Below are positions 22,347 through 36,537 of a stretch of 64,000 nucleotides of DNA, in pieces. A program made the position numbers and the translations under genes. Source of the stretch: Isoetes taiwanensis (lineage: Eukaryota > Streptophyta > Lycopodiopsida > Isoetales > Isoetaceae); assembly GCA_021234155.1 (NCBI GenBank), contig JAJEKV010000038.1:5758926-5822925 (forward strand). Reading direction: 5' to 3'. The first letter of the stretch is position 1. Each line of letters opens with the position of its first letter. The notes under the pieces were generated by a model. The model made no database searches and had not been told where the DNA came from. It saw only the letters and a list, made by a program, of their open reading frames with translations.

Positions 22347-25130
22347 GAAGCATACAACACCTATAATCACGCAAATGGAGGCACCTATGATCTTTTGCAA
22401 ATGGAAGCAAAAATAATATTAACCGAAGGCAAAAACATTTTACACTTAAAACAAACATTTAGAAAGCATGGCATTCTGATTGGATTGCTAATACTTGCAT
22501 TTGCATGTAAAAGAAGCTAAAATTTGGAGCATTAAAAATCTTTGGAAGAATTTGCACGAGCAACAACCTTCATAGCCAACAAAAGAGGAAAAACATGGAA
22601 TATAAAGTATGTGAAGACAAGAGAGTTAGGAACCACCATTTTAAGCAGTCAATCATTTGTAAGTAGTAATAACAAGTTACTTTAACACAGCGAGGAAGTT
22701 AGCATCTAAGAAAATGTAGCAGGCATTCATGCATTAAGAGGAACAATTGTTTAATAGATACAAATGTATGTTGTAATAGAAAGTAAAGATAAACATGAGA
22801 ATGAAGTCATAGGTAGAGCGAAGGAACAACAAACATGAATATGAAACTAGAGAGAGACTACAAAGCCCGAGGAGAAGCGAATTTAAAGAGTTTAGCTGAC
22901 AAGAAGCCGCGATTAGGTGCTTGAACTCAAGAGTAAGTCAATGATCTCATGATCTTGGTATTTACTATGAGTGGATGCATATATTGTGGCAAATCGTCAA
23001 GAAAGTTGAAAAGTGGTAGTCGACTTGATGCCCTTAAGATCAAATGTCAAGAGCTCAAAGGTATAATGGCCATAGGAATATGGCGATGTCATCAAAATGT
23101 GCAATGTACAAGCTCCATTTTAAGTGCATGGAAAGTTGATGTAGGTTGATAATGGACACATTTGGTAGACAAATAAGAAGAGAGAAGAAAAGAATGATTG
23201 GAATTCTATATGTATATTCTAGTGAGAGGAGAGGTGTACTTCATTTTGCTTAATCTAGCACAGCATCTCTATAGGTTCCAATAAAAGTCTGCTTCTACGT
23301 AGATAATTACCTTGCTCATATGAACATAGGTGTTTAGCAAAGTATTAAGCCTACACACATTGCCTTTAAGTTTGACTAGTACCATAGGCTAGGGAAGTGT
23401 ATATTTAGCTCGAAGCTTGACTCTGGCTTGTCATTCTCTCTCAAATCATGATTGAAATTGGGATAGATATTGCATACATAGTCGCGGACAAGGGAAATCC
23501 ACATACAATACATAGCCATACTCAATGGCGAGTCACAGAAGCCTTCAAGATCTTTGCATTATCATATTTACTTTCGGCCTGATTTGTATTATGTCCTTTA
23601 TGCCTTAAATTACATGAATTTCAATAATAGCCTTAATTCGCAATTTGGTAGTTCCTCCTAAATTATTTCAGTTTGTTTTATTTGTTTTGGCTCTCTGGTA
23701 GCCATGTATAATGGTGCCTGAAGTTATGGAAAGTCTCTAAACTTTTGAATATGTGGCATTATGGCATGAAACAATTACTTGGGATGTTGTTCCCTTCCGG
23801 AGGTTGCATTAGAACTAGTGCAACCTCCTCAAGGACAATCTCAACCATATTTTATGTTTTTTCTTCACTTGGTCAATTGCATTACGCTCTAACGAGGGGG
23901 CATAATGTAGTTCTAGAGACTCATGCCCGCGATTCCTTCAAGCGAAGAAAAGCCTTCCAAAATAGCCATGTGGAGGTGGGGAGGCCGCCAGCCCATAGTC
24001 ATTGCACTATGCTGCCTCTTGCTACTGCCTCTTTATAGATATAGGGAGATATGCTTAGAATGGCGACAGCTACTCAGATTCATCAGGGCCACTTATCACG
24101 ATGGCAAATGCAATGCTAGTACTTCACATGAATGTCATACTTGATATATATCATCTATCATATGGAGTTTGGAGAGAAGAACTATGCACATTGCCTTCAG
24201 AACAGACATGCATGATGTCATTGTCATCTATATGCATGATGTGCTATTTACCTTCAATGTATATGCACATTACTAAACCCTACAACACAACTAACTTGTG
24301 ACATCCATTCCTAAATTGTAAACCCCCATATTCATGTTAAAACGGTAGGATTTGCTAGCGGTACAAACCACAAAGTTGCTTATAGTAGAAAAATATAGTT
24401 GTATCAACGAATTGGACCCTACTCTGAGAAGAAAAGCAAATGCACATCATGCAAATTCATTCATGCTCTCATTTTTTCAATGTAACAAAAGCAGAATGAA
24501 AGCGAAGAAGAAGCGAGCGAAAAATAATTACTTTCTGAATGGCGGGGCTCATGCTTGTATCTGCGGAGGTTCTACTCTATGTTGGGGCATATGGCGTAAT
24601 GGTGCATGGTCGAGAAAAACCCCTATGTATGCACATTTAAGCCTCCACTTAAAACCCCTATGTATGAGTCCTTTGTGTTGTGGCAGAATACGATTCCATA
24701 CTTTTTACCTTTGAGTCTAGCACAATTTACCCAACCCTTAACCTTATTTTTTCACGTTCAATATTTATTCATGTAGCCTACCCTCTACCTTACATTTACA
24801 TCCAAGCTACCTAAATTGCACCTTGAAGTTTCATTTGTAGTAAGGCATTTCTGGAGGGTAGAGTTGGGAACTATAGGCATATGTTCTATAGGATCAATGT
24901 TTTCACTAAATCTATACGATTGGGTTCAAACTAATCTAAACTTGGGCAGGGGCATATAATAGAAGAAGCTGCCTATTATTCAGGCCAGAGGCACATGATT
25001 TGGCTTTACAACAATTCGGTACTATGTTTTATGCATTGTAATATGACCTTATGTAGCGATAGTTGGGAAATGTACAGTACTTACTTGTAAACTCTTGAGT
25101 GAAATATTTTTTTGCTACGCCCTTGCAATA
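22347..25130. other. Intergenic, no gene recognised
   Basis: AT-rich sequence. Plus-strand frames at 23,745-24,038, 23,923-24,144 and 24,352-24,714 (120 codons) lack recognisable motifs and are not supported by neighbouring splice structure. Nothing else was identified. Confidence 0.45.
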
Positions 25131-25276
25131 GTTTTACACAAGACCAACAAGCGGTGGCTTTGTACATAAATGTAGTTGATGGTTAAGACCAAACTGTCCT
25201 TACAATAGTTTACAAAATAATGGGCACAAAGCAATTGGCTTTACATAATATTATAGATGATGGGTAAGACCAAATC
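25131..25276. repeat. Two-unit tandem duplication, about 70-77 bp
   Basis: Two adjacent units begin ccttgcaatagtttta (25,131) and ccttacaatagttta (25,198). Each continues through aagcrrttggcttt and a ttgatgg/gatgatgg stretch and ends with taagaccaaa. They are similar but diverged by substitutions and indels. Confidence 0.7.
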
Positions 25277-26550
25277 AACTTGTTCATGATGAATAAATAC
25301 TCTTCACAAATTTGTATAAGCTTGCATAATTGCTTATTTTCCCTTATTGTTGTTTGTTTCATCCATTGATTTCCTGCACATTCTCCAACATATTCCCTAC
25401 GGGCATTCCAAACCCGTCCGACCGTCCGATGGGGTCAAACCTGCATTTCCACCTCGGCCTTAAGATTTGGGGAGATAGTAAAGAAGGGGAGTCAGCTTAT
25501 GCGCGAGGTCAATCCTAAGATTAAGATTAAAAGGGGATTTAGGAACCCTGCCGAGGATAAGTAGAGCAGTGCTGAAATAACATTACATGGAATTGGAAGA
25601 TTAATTAGATTAAACTTTGGCTTGAACCTGAGGTGGCAAGCATCAATTCGTTGTTACTTGTATTATTGCCAAGGAAATCGTTAGGCGCAACAACCTCATG
25701 GCGTACGGGGAAAAGCCTGAGATCACAAAAGATAAGCTGATTTGAAGGCTCTAAACCAAGTGAAAACCAAGAATTTCCTTTAGGAATACTTGTTGCTGTC
25801 AAAGAAGATGTAGAAGTACTGCCGGGTTGAGAGGAGCTAATTGCACATTTGTACACACCAATGCCAAATGTTCAAAGGCGAGGATGCATAAGCTCCACAA
25901 TTTGCATCGCGAAGTTGAGACTATCATACCGGCACATATTCCTGACGATCACGAGTTTAGCAAGTATTACGGTTTGAGAATCTTTTTAATTTACTTATCT
26001 CCATTCTTCACAAATTCGGGCTATTCACAAATCTACGGTCACACATCACGGAACATCCACGAATATCCCTACATTCGCACATTCATGTGAAGGGATTGCC
26101 CTTAGGCAATCGAGAAAAGAAAAATCTGATTCAAACTACTTATAGTAGCACAACATGGAAGTGGGGTCTCAAAATCCGTGTAGGATTTAACCCTATGTTG
26201 ACACTGTCACATCCTACAATCAGGAATGGAAAGAGGATGCAAAATCTCGTCTTGAGGTGTAATATAGTAGCTACGCGGTTTAGCAAATAAAACACATTGA
26301 AGTTAAAAGTTCAGTAGAAAGTTTACATTGAAAGTTTAGTATCATTAGTTCATCCAAAACCTGTTTCACATTGAAACTTTAGTACCAAGTTTCACATATT
26401 GAAATATTTCACGGTTTCATCTGATTTGATTGAAATGTTGGTCTGATTTCACGTGCAGTACTGATCAATTATCCTAAATATATGTAAAATCATCCGGACT
26501 GAAAATCATCCTTGAAATCTGACTTTTAGAGTGAATTTTGCGAGGAAACA
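25277..26550. other. Intergenic, no gene recognised
   Basis: Contains repeated short words around 26,300-26,420 (attgaaa[g/c]tttagta, tttcacattgaaa) that look like a decayed short-period repeat. A minus-strand 83-codon Ser/Thr-rich frame (25,605-25,856) has no recognisable motif. Confidence 0.4.
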
Positions 26551-26551
26551 A

Positions 26552-26617
26552 CATCCCAACTGCATGCATAAAGATTTAGTGTTTTCTACTCCATCCCAAT
26601 CTGCATGCATAAAGATT
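26552..26617. repeat. Short direct repeat, about 25 bp
   Basis: The word catcccaactgcatgcataa followed by agatt at 26,552 recurs at 26,592 as catcccaatctgcatgcata followed by aagatt, with one inserted base. The copies are separated by about 15 bp. Confidence 0.75.
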
Positions 26618-26816
26618 AAGAAAAGAAAGCAAAACTCTAGCAATACCTAAAACTAGGAGTCATCTCCAGCCGAGGAAGATGTTTGGAATCGCATTTCAGA
26701 GCACACATACAATAAAACTTAGAAAGAAATCATCAAATCACCAAAAAATAATGGAAATACCTTATACACGAATTAAGCCTGTGGCGTAAGGCCTTACGTC
26801 GAAGTGCATTGTAAAC

Positions 26817-27450
26817 TTACAGATATAAGATAAAAGAATCAACAAACTTTAAAAAATGCACATTGAATACGGCAATACAGCTCAAAGCGAGAAAAAGATG
26901 GTGGCAGCCTTCAGGAAACCAAACTGCTTCCCGAGAAGCACAAAATATATGAAAATGACGGTAAAATGACATCACAAATGCAGGAATGGTTGGGTACTCC
27001 TTTTTTAAATGGGGACTCATGGGCATAGGAAAATAGGTGAGAGGAGCACCGGAGGGCGTCCTTCTGCGCCATAGCGGGACCTCACCTACAGCGAGGAAAA
27101 GCGAGGATAAAAAAGGGAGACAATTTTGATCCCCCCTCCATGTTGTAGGCGTGGCCATTGGTCCCCATTCCAGTGTAGCGGTGACCAGCTCCGGCTCCAG
27201 CCGTCGCGGGGAGCCTCCGGACTTCCACAGGAATGGGGTCCCAATGGCCATACCCCCATACTTCATCTGAAACTTACCACCTCTGTGGCGCAAGCTGCCC
27301 GCCAATCCTCTCAATCACGCATGCAGTCGGCCATAATCACACAAGCCCTACAACAAAATAGGGCTTCTGCGGTTTTCTGGGCAAAAGTGAAGAGCGAATT
27401 AAAAGAAGTCCTCATATTTGGGCGCCCATAGCTCAAGTTACAGTAACCCG
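26817..27450 (-). other. Locally GC-rich segment with a 165-codon unrecognised open frame
   Basis: The minus strand is open for 165 codons from 27,314 to 26,817, in a stretch (about 27,010-27,320) clearly more GC-rich than its surroundings. I do not recognise the protein and see no domain, signal peptide or repeat. A GGTAAGTTT donor-like site at about 27,275-27,283 and a TGTAGGTGAGG acceptor-like site near 27,070-27,080 would remove much of the frame as an intron, so the open frame may be incidental to a 5' gene end whose remaining exons are not legible. Function unknown. Confidence 0.25.
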
Positions 27451-30400
27451 CGATTTCTATAGCATAATATGATGTCAATTACATGGAACAACACAAGTAG
27501 CACCCGGAACAAAAAAGTTTTAGATAGCGTTTGAGCTCTGAAGCCAAACTATTTCACTTAAGCGTCAAGATGGTTGTTGTGGTCCATCTGGAAGTAAAGA
27601 TTATGCGGTCTTAAAGAACTTCCAATATTCACATTCTTCTTTGTCCTCCGGGGAAGCTTCGAGATAAATTGCTAAAGGCATTACCATTTCTTCTTTGCCT
27701 TGCTCCTACCAGCGACATTTGATCTTTGAGATTTATTTGGGAGTGTTGTCTTATGCATAGGCGTGGTCTACTCAGTGGATTGTGATTATCCTCACGAGAT
27801 TTTAGTCCGCATGTGCGGTTATCGCCTTTGGCTTGGACTTTTAATAAAGTTTGGCGTCCTTAAAAACTATGATAGAGAGGCCGGGGCTTAGGGAAAATGT
27901 TGAGTGGTGTGGTGGATGGTTATTTGATAAATATAAGTAGGCATTTGAAAATGAAATAGATTGAATGATTTTATTGTCCCGCAGACTAAGAGATCTATAG
28001 GAACCAAAGAAAACAACAAATATATTACTAGTTGGATTAAAAAACCTATCTTGAAGGAGTTTTAGGAAAAATTGTAAGCATTAATTAGAATGTTGTGACA
28101 AGTATACAAATATACATGATGAAATAATTGCCACGTGTTAATATTTATAAGGTTTTTCCTCGATTATAATAGACAATGATAGTTAGGTTGTTCCTTGTTT
28201 GTTTTATTTGGGTCTCAAGGCTGGTGGTCTCCTTGTGGATAAAGTCAAGTCAATTATTCTATTCTATTATATGACTTTGTGCTTAGATGTTTTTTTACTC
28301 ATTTTGAGTATATTCATGACTTTTATTACTTGCATATATGTTTTTCTCATATGGCATAAAATTTATGATCAACAACTTCAAGTTTGTTCACTTCAGACTT
28401 GAAGGTCATCAAACCCAGTTGTTTTGCTACTAGAGCTACAACAAATATTCTAGAAACACAACATTCTTCTTGCCATTTCAAGTTGTTTTAAATGAAGATA
28501 AAAGTTACATAACTTAACATTGCAATTTTTTAAGGCATCAAAATGTGGTGGGGCTATTTGGTTTGTAATATTTCCATGCTTTCCCCTAAACTCCACTACA
28601 TTATTTTCAGGTTTTCATCCCGGTCTTGATAGGTTCAAAAACCATTCATGGAAAGCATACTTCCATCAATAATATAATTGCTTGTTGAGAGGTAAGGCTT
28701 GAATGCATTGCTATGCACGAATTTGTACCGAGCATATATGCATCAAATATGCTCCGAGTTCAAGTAACAAATTTTTCCAAACATAGGAGGATTGATGATG
28801 TCATTGATCAAGCCTTAAAGTGATTTTCATCTCACGAATTATGATAGCGAGCAGCCTTACTCAAATCAAATATTTAGTGTGAGAATAGTCATACATGAAT
28901 TGAAAAAACTTCGGTCTGAGAATATGAGAGCTAGCTAGAGTGGATGCATGTTTAAGTTACCTCGAATAAAATATGCGACTCTTTATAAAGAGCTTAGATT
29001 AATGTGAAACATACTCCGGTGCCAACCAAGCAGAGTGCCATACAATTACAGTTAGAAGATGATACAGTAATCCAAAGTAGCCATGAAGGTCTCAACTCCT
29101 TTTTATGTAGTGATGGCTTGCCATCATGCATATCTGAAAGAATAGTCATTTTAAAGAGAAAATCAGCGAAAGTGCACCCATCATGCATACAACCATCAAA
29201 TTGTTTTTACGCAAAAAATGTGCCGATTACAATAAAATTGGGAAGACACTAAACTCTCATTTGGAGGGCCGACAAGGTTTTTATCCGTGCTTAATTCTCA
29301 AATATCTTATCAAACTAAAGTTGAGAAGGAAGTATTAATGCATACAAGCGCATCTTGAAGTGAAAGCCAGGATAGAGAGGTACGCATAATATTCACATCA
29401 TGCCAAAGTGCTTGATTCAAATTTGAAGTTAAATGCATGATGGTATAAATGAGTGAGCGATTAAGATTAATGATAACTTTAGCTCTAATATCTCAACAAT
29501 AAATTGTACAACTTGCACAAATCTTATTTCCAATAGAGCTATTTGCTTTCAGGTAAGAAAGGAATTTAGATAGGTTAGAAAGGAAAAAATACAAATACTG
29601 CTGAAGAAATGAGCATTTGCACACAAATCTATGAATATACAAGCGACCTGCCATAATATCTATATTCCATTATTGATTAACTTGAGTTAAAAAGCGAGTG
29701 TTTGAAATAAGGTGCTTCTCGGAGCATATTCTGATTTACCACATCATTATATAGAAATACAATGTTATGATCTTTGAATCATTTTGTTTTGGTGTTCAAC
29801 ACTAGGCTGATGTAAAGCAATGAGGGTACATTATGGTATCAATCAACATTCAGATAACAAGCAGCTCTTAAGATTTAGAATAGCGGTTTGTTATTGCGCA
29901 ATGAAGAGTATTATGTTACATGCAGCGATGTGAAAAACGCCATTGAATTTTGCATGCACTTAAGATACTCTGGTTTGCACTTAGCGGTAAATAGGACCAA
30001 CAGCAGTCGTAGGCTTCCTTTTGCACATTGTTACCAAAATCTCAATGTCTGTCGGTGTGCCAAAGGTGCTTGGCAATCTCTCTAATTTGAAAATCTAAAA
30101 ATTTGTGGCTTTATTACTTGCTCCAATGGCTCGCCCAGGATTTGCTATATGTCTTTGGCACTAATGTTAAGCTTGGTCTTGAGCACAATGTAACTAAAGA
30201 GTGCGGTTAGATGGTGCATTCATGCACAGCTTCTAAACTTAGCATGTTGGACTTGGAACAATATTTATAAGAAATAGAGCAGGCATATGCATGATGTGCA
30301 TTAATACGTATAGCATTGAGCTATTATAATTATAAATGAGGGAGTCTTTGTATCGTGTAAAGGGAAATACATACCTTTATTCCTTGATTAGACCGTGTTT

Positions 30401-33400
30401 CTTTGTATTGATGAGTGAATAAATAGATTATGCTTGCATTGAGCCATTATCAACTATTGAGTTCTTTATTTGGAGTTTCACCCTATAATTCAAATTATAG
30501 AAGGTTAAATTAAATGCAGATAACAATTATTGTACCCATAAAAGAGATGGCCAATCACGGTTGAACCACTTAGTTTAATCAAAAAATAAACGAGGCCCTT
30601 CATAACTTCCCGCAATTTGGATCCTAGGTCAACAAGGGCCATGAAACAGCCATAAAATGAACACAAAACCTCATAGAATAAATAAATTCACAGCTTAGAA
30701 CTGTCTCATTATAAAGCTGGTTAAGGCATTAGAGAGGAGCAACATCACATCTTATTTAGCATTACCTTATATTGCTACAACTTGCAAGGAGGACCGGAGT
30801 ACTACATGCTATGATTAAACACCGGCTCTACTTGAAAACTTAAATACAATGTGAGAGCAAAAGCGGTCTCGATCTTGAAACTACAAAATATGGAATGCCC
30901 ATTGACTATTTTCTAATTTTTCAAGCCGTTGATGCATAAATCTAGTAATCTAGCCAACCATTCAATGTAAACAAGGTGGCGTGCTGCGATATGGATAGTT
31001 TTGTAGGAGGGTTAGGGAAGCACGCTAATAAATAAATAAGAAGAAAAAAGTTTGAAATGACAAGTTATAACTTTTAAAGGTCATGTGTGCGGATGCTAAA
31101 TGCCGCGTGTTTGATAAGCGCCATCGTTGCCGCGTGTTTTTAAGTGCCCTATAACATTGCCATATATGTCCATAGAGGGCACCAACTATATTAATGCCAC
31201 AATGTCTACAGGTGCCAAATGGGTCCACTTACATGCATATTTACTTGGTACCATACTACCAAGTCAAACTTTCTTTGGCTTTCTACTCAACATAAGCATA
31301 GACTTGTGGGTTTTAATGGGCGTGATTTACAGGCTCCAACCACAAACTCTGCACGTTGTTGTTTAACCTCCAATCCATGCATTCCAAGTTTCTTCCATGC
31401 ATCCTTTCTCGACAGCATGCAAGTTTAAGCATCCTAAGAGATCGTTAGATGCTGACTGCCGAAAGCATCTAATGCGGTGAAACATCTAGGATTTGAATCG
31501 CGGTTAAGATGGGTCACAAGAGTTTAAATTATTGAAAACCTCAATCATTTACGGCGCCGGTAGCTGATCTATGAGACTTTTTTAGCTTACTAGAACTACA
31601 CCGAAGAATATATATGATTAGTAAATGGCTATAGGTCTTGTTGACTACGGGTTCTTTTCTTTGAATCCTTTTGCCTTATTTGCAAAGCCTACATGACTGT
31701 GCGAAGGACCCTTTTTCTTTTGCCGCAGGCCTGATCTTGGTACGAGCTTTTCGGCTCCCGACCTCATAAAAACCACAGCCAGGCCAGTTGTTGCACCGCC
31801 CGTGCATTGAGCAGAGCTTTGAGAGAGAAAAGGCTACATGAAGGCAAGGGCAAGCCGTGCATCTATTTTAGGGTCGGCCGATACGAGACAATCTAATCCA
31901 GCGTCTTTGGTAAATTTGTTTTTTGTTTTAAAAATAGGTGGCATATATTAGGATCGCGGGTATGATAGCACACATCTACATCTAAGCATCTTATTTTAGA
32001 ATCTGCTTTACGTCTTACTGTAGCATACATATTTCTCTATGCAACTTTAAGCGTCCCAAATTTTGGCAGAATATAACCGGGCAAGAATACGACTTACAGT
32101 CTAAATTTCTAAAGATTTTCCGGGCAATAGTATGGGGACTTGCGCCAATAGGCTCGAAGGTGGATTAAATCGAGGGGTATATTGCAGTATACATTCAAAA
32201 AATATAGCATATCGGTTATTTGCATGGAACCAATTTGTTTGATGGTCCATCGGCTGAAACTCATTGCGCTCGTAAAGCCTTTTGAAGAGCAAACATATAC
32301 GGAAAATTTCAAAGGCGGAAATCGGAAACAGCTGAAAATCTGAGGATGAATATCCAAAGGCATGTACTCCACGACCACTCCATTTTTGGTGAAGAAAGAA
32401 AAAATAAGAAGATTATGTTTTCATGAAGCGTGAATTACACATTACAGCGGTAATAACAACCTCTGCTACACTGTAAAACATAATCCCCGAAAACTAAAAG
32501 AAATATGCTCTAATGTTTGAGGTAACCTTCATCCACCGAGTTAATATTTTTACACTATAATCAAAACATAAGTTCAAGACTTAAACAACTACGCTGTAAT
32601 TGTTTATATCCATAAAGCTAAACCTTTCCAAACCTTATTTGCCAATATTTTATCCCTTCAACAATTTACACTACCAAGCCACATTTAGATCAATATAATA
32701 AAACAATTTTGATAAGAAGATAGATCTAGTCGCTGAAGCGGATGCACTGAAAAACAGCCTAAAGGCGAGATGCACAAACCGGCAAAAGTGGACATTTATG
32801 TAAATAGGAAAATCAACAAGAAAAATATAATGATATGTAAAATCTGCCATTGATTAAGCCCGGAACAATATCCGAATTGAAGGATACATAATTGAGAGAT
32901 GATCGTGAGGGATAAAACTAAATAGTTGATCGTGAGGATAAAGAGCTAAATAGTGCCTCTCAGAACCATTGGAGTGGGGTACTGGCGCTGAAATACGTAT
33001 GGGGCAGAAGCAAAGGGGAGACTGAGGAGATACGCAAAATTACAAGATGATAGATACCGAGGTGTTACGAATGGGATGCACTTTTGCCCTATCCCTAAGG
33101 CACAAATGGGCTAGATCACAAGCGGTGAATATGGATAACTAAGAAATAGAGCGAAGTAACAAATACTAGGAAACATGATGTCAAGCATCTTGTTAGTTGC
33201 ATATAGTCGGCAGACTAAGTATTCACTACTTATATATTCTTTTGGTGAGAGTGAAAAGGCGCAAGATACATGGGAATCTTCGCATTCATTTGGTATTGAA
33301 TATGGGTAAACTAAGTTAGATAGGCGGTTAGTAAGTGCTGATCATTTAATTGTACCAGAGTGCAAGATATACATAAACTAGATGGTTAAATCTTCTATCC

Positions 33401-33959
33401 AGAATTAGAGTTGATTTTGGTCTCTGAAACCTGATGTGGCACATAAGATCCTTACTACGAAACACAAGCGCGCGGCGACTCAGCGGGTGGCAAAAGGTCC
33501 TTCTTAATTAGTTACTTGATTACGAATCCCAGTCCGCAGTGGTGCTCATGTCCAAACTGTAATGCTTACGATTCTCTTGGTCACTTTCACAGTGCCAAGC
33601 TATGTAAATGATCCACAGGAAAGGAAATTAAGCAATCGATTTCAAATTGTAGCTAGGTATAGGTGGAATCTATAAGTTAATGAATGAAATTATATTAAAC
33701 TTACATGCTACAAATCATCAGTGTCATTAGATTGAACCAGCCACGGACGGGGCTAGATATATAACTAATCCGAGGCCGGATAAATTTTACGTTTCTTATT
33801 CAAACTCGGATAATTACTGCTGACTACGAAATGAGTGCTGGAAGCATACTTGAGAATTATTTGCTCTGGATAACTTATAGAAGTAGCAGCACATCATTTA
33901 TCCTAGATATAGAAGTAGCCTTTCTATAATTTTCTTATACTTGAAACTGCTGCTGTCAC
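27451..33959. other. Intergenic, no gene recognised
   Basis: About 6.5 kb of mostly AT-rich sequence with only short chance frames, e.g. a hydrophobic 67-codon frame at 28,199-28,402. A small direct repeat (gatcgtgagg with ata-aa and aactaaatag words) occurs at 32,898-32,955. I could not recognise transposon, tRNA or conserved protein sequence here. Confidence 0.4.
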
Positions 33960-34155
33960 ATTGCGCCGCAACCAAGTAATTCACTTCATAGCAAATTAGG
34001 CCGCATCATGAAGCGCCATGTAGAGTACCACACATTTTAATAACCGCGGGGTTGGATTGAAAGGGATTTTTTGGAAAGGCCTTTTCAGTGATATAAGAGG
34101 GACAAGCAAAGTTTATGTGAACAAGAAGAAGAGCGGGTGGAGAAAAGGCGGAAGT

Positions 34156-35045
34156 ATGGAGGACTATACACTATTTGGGAGGCAGCTGGGGCAAGGCACA
34201 TTTTAGGTTGTGAAATTGTGAGAGGAATGGGAAATCTGAGCGGCGTAAAGGGGAGATCAATCAAGGCAAAAAGTGCGATGAAGATGCGCAGCAGGAAATG
34301 AGGCACTCCGAGGCTAAAACACCCAAATATTGTCAGTTCATCAAGCTAATTCCTACACAACCTATCTCTACGCATCACGGAATATGCACACACGGGTAAC
34401 ACATGAGGAAAAGGTGACCCGAGAAAAGGAAAAGCTGGAAGAGCGGTCGCGGAAACTTTCAGTGACTGATTCCATATGGAATATAGCCATAGCTAAGAAT
34501 GTCTACCATGGACTTGAAGCCTCTCAACCTTGTCCTAGATGAAGAGGAAAGAAAACCTAAAAAGTGTGTGATTTTTACCGTGCCTATTTGGGAGATGAGG
34601 CCGGCATTTATCCTCCCAACCACCCGGTAACCTTCATTATCACTTGCGAAATTCTAGTCAAAGCCCATACGACCCCTCAAGGTTGACATATATGGTCTTG
34701 TGGGTGTCACATCCTCTTTATTCTCTCGCCCGATTTATCACCCTTTCCATGATCCTAAAGCTGCATTATCAATAGGGAGAATCACACCTACGCAGCTCCT
34801 TTGTATCTTCACTTCTTCAACTTGCTGTCGCTAATGCTGATTTCACTTTCCACCTTGGTTTAGCCACGGCGGCACGAAGCTACTCTCTAAGATCCTAGTG
34901 CATTCGACCCCTCGCTAGAATCACCATCCTCAAATCCTCGAGAATGGAATGGTTCAAGCTGCCCAGAAATATCTTGATGAGGAACATTGCACATCTCCTT
35001 GCAACTCTGTCTTCTATATTGTTAACCTCATTATCCAAAGATAAG
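34156..35045 (+). pseudogene. Kinase array copy 1 (left edge)
   Basis: Begins with ATGGAGGACTATAC and reaches the ATAAG of the SKDK codons. An insertion just after the start (tacactatttgg for tactatttgg) shifts the frame before the glycine loop. Loss of two bases in taccacatgg destroys the HMD frame (VYH is followed by GLEAS), and the DFG codons read gatttttaccg. Identity is clear at nucleotide level, but no functional kinase can be read. Confidence 0.85.
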
Positions 35046-35336
35046 CGAGTTTATTTCCTTGCCTTTAGGGTTGCCGTCAGTGGTATACGTATACAAATAT
35101 GGCCAGCACACATACATGCTACAATCGTACGCCCGCCAGCAAATAATTACCTTCATACTTAGCAAATTCGACTACATCATGAGCGCCATGCGAGAAGTAC
35201 CACACATTTTAATAACCACGGGGTTGGATTGAAAAAGGATTCTTTTGGAAAGGCCTTTTCAGTGACGATATAAGAGGACAAACAAAGTTTACGTGAACAA
35301 GAAGAAAGAAGATCCGGGTGGAGAAAAGGCGGAGAG

Positions 35337-36250
35337 TATAGGAGGACTACTATTTGGGAAGCGTAGAACGAGCATTTAGGTTGTGAAATTGGCATTGAGA
35401 AGAGGAATAAATCTGTGGCAATCAAGGAGATCAATCGTGGCAAAAAAGTGCGGTGAAGGATGCACAGCGGTCGAGGCACTCTAGGGAAGCTAAAACTACC
35501 CAAAATATTATGATTCATCAAGCTAATTCCTACCCGGAACCCCATCCTCTACTCTGTCAGCTGGAATATCGCGGAGGTAACACTGTGGGAAAAGGTGACC
35601 CGAAGGCGGAAAGGCTGAGGTGGCGGGAAGCTTTTCCGGCCAGCTGATTTCAGCCCCGTGGAATATAGCCATAGCGGAATGTCTACCACATGGACTTGAA
35701 GCCTCTCAACCTTGTCCTAGATGAAGGGAAAACCTAAAAGTGTGTGAATTTGGAACGCCTATTTGGGGAGATTGAAGACCCGTACGTTTTATCCCTCCCA
35801 CAACTACACCCATTGTGGCACCCTTCTTATCTTGCCCCTGAAATTCTAGTCAAAGCCCTTGACCCCTTCAAGGTTGACATATGATCTTGTAAGTATGTCC
35901 CTCTTTATTCTCTCGCCCGGTTATCCACCTTTCATGACCTAAAGCTCATATCAATAAGGAGAATCCCGCACCTGCACTTGCAGCTCCTTTGTATCTTAGC
36001 TTCTTCAAGTTGCTACAATAAGCTAATGCTGAGATTTTAAGCTTTCCACCTTGGTTTATACAGCGGCTTGAAGCTACTCTCAAGATCCTAGTAAATTGAC
36101 CCTCGCTAGAATCACCATTCCTCAAATCCTCGAAGATGAATGGTCCAAAATTGGATCTTGTCCACGAAGAACATGCCGATGAGGAACATTGCACCTCTCC
36201 TTGCAACTCTCCTATTTCTAATGTTGTTAACCTCTTATCCAAGATAAGTA
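35337..36250 (+). pseudogene. Kinase array copy 2
   Basis: The expected ATG reads ATA within gtataggaggac. The catalytic-loop segment [11 protein letters not shown] is intact at 35,691. The following segment loses bases so that DFG is not in frame, and the DIWSCG tryptophan codon reads TGA (tatgatcttg). The copy ends with the TAG of the short-form terminus at 36,248-36,250. Confidence 0.85.
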
Positions 36251-36537
36251 GTTTATTTCCCTTGCCTTTGGGTTTAGATGGTGGTATGCATCCTAAATAG
36301 CAATAGCACACATACATCTTTTGCAATACGTACGCCTTAACCAAGTAATTACCTTCATAGCAAATTACGACTACATCATGTAGGCGCCATCTTGAGAGTA
36401 CCACACATTTAATAACACGAGGTTAGTTAAGAAAGGGATTCTTTTTGGAAAGGCCTTTTCAGCTGACGATATAAGAGGACAAGCAAAGGATTTACGTGAA
36501 CAAAAAGAAGATCCCGAGATTGGAGAAAAGGCTGAGT

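Noticed and set aside
24352-24714. 120-codon plus-strand frame
   Set aside because: No domain or splice context was recognised; it is composition-driven and not supportable as a gene.
28199-28402. Hydrophobic 67-codon frame that looks like a membrane protein
   Set aside because: AT-rich DNA gives Phe/Ile/Leu-rich chance frames. There is no conserved motif, gene context or extension.
28420-28560. Possible gypsy-type integrase text on the plus strand
   Set aside because: The match to the T-P-F-x-L-V-Y-G segment was too weak, and no neighbouring integrase or RT motif was found.
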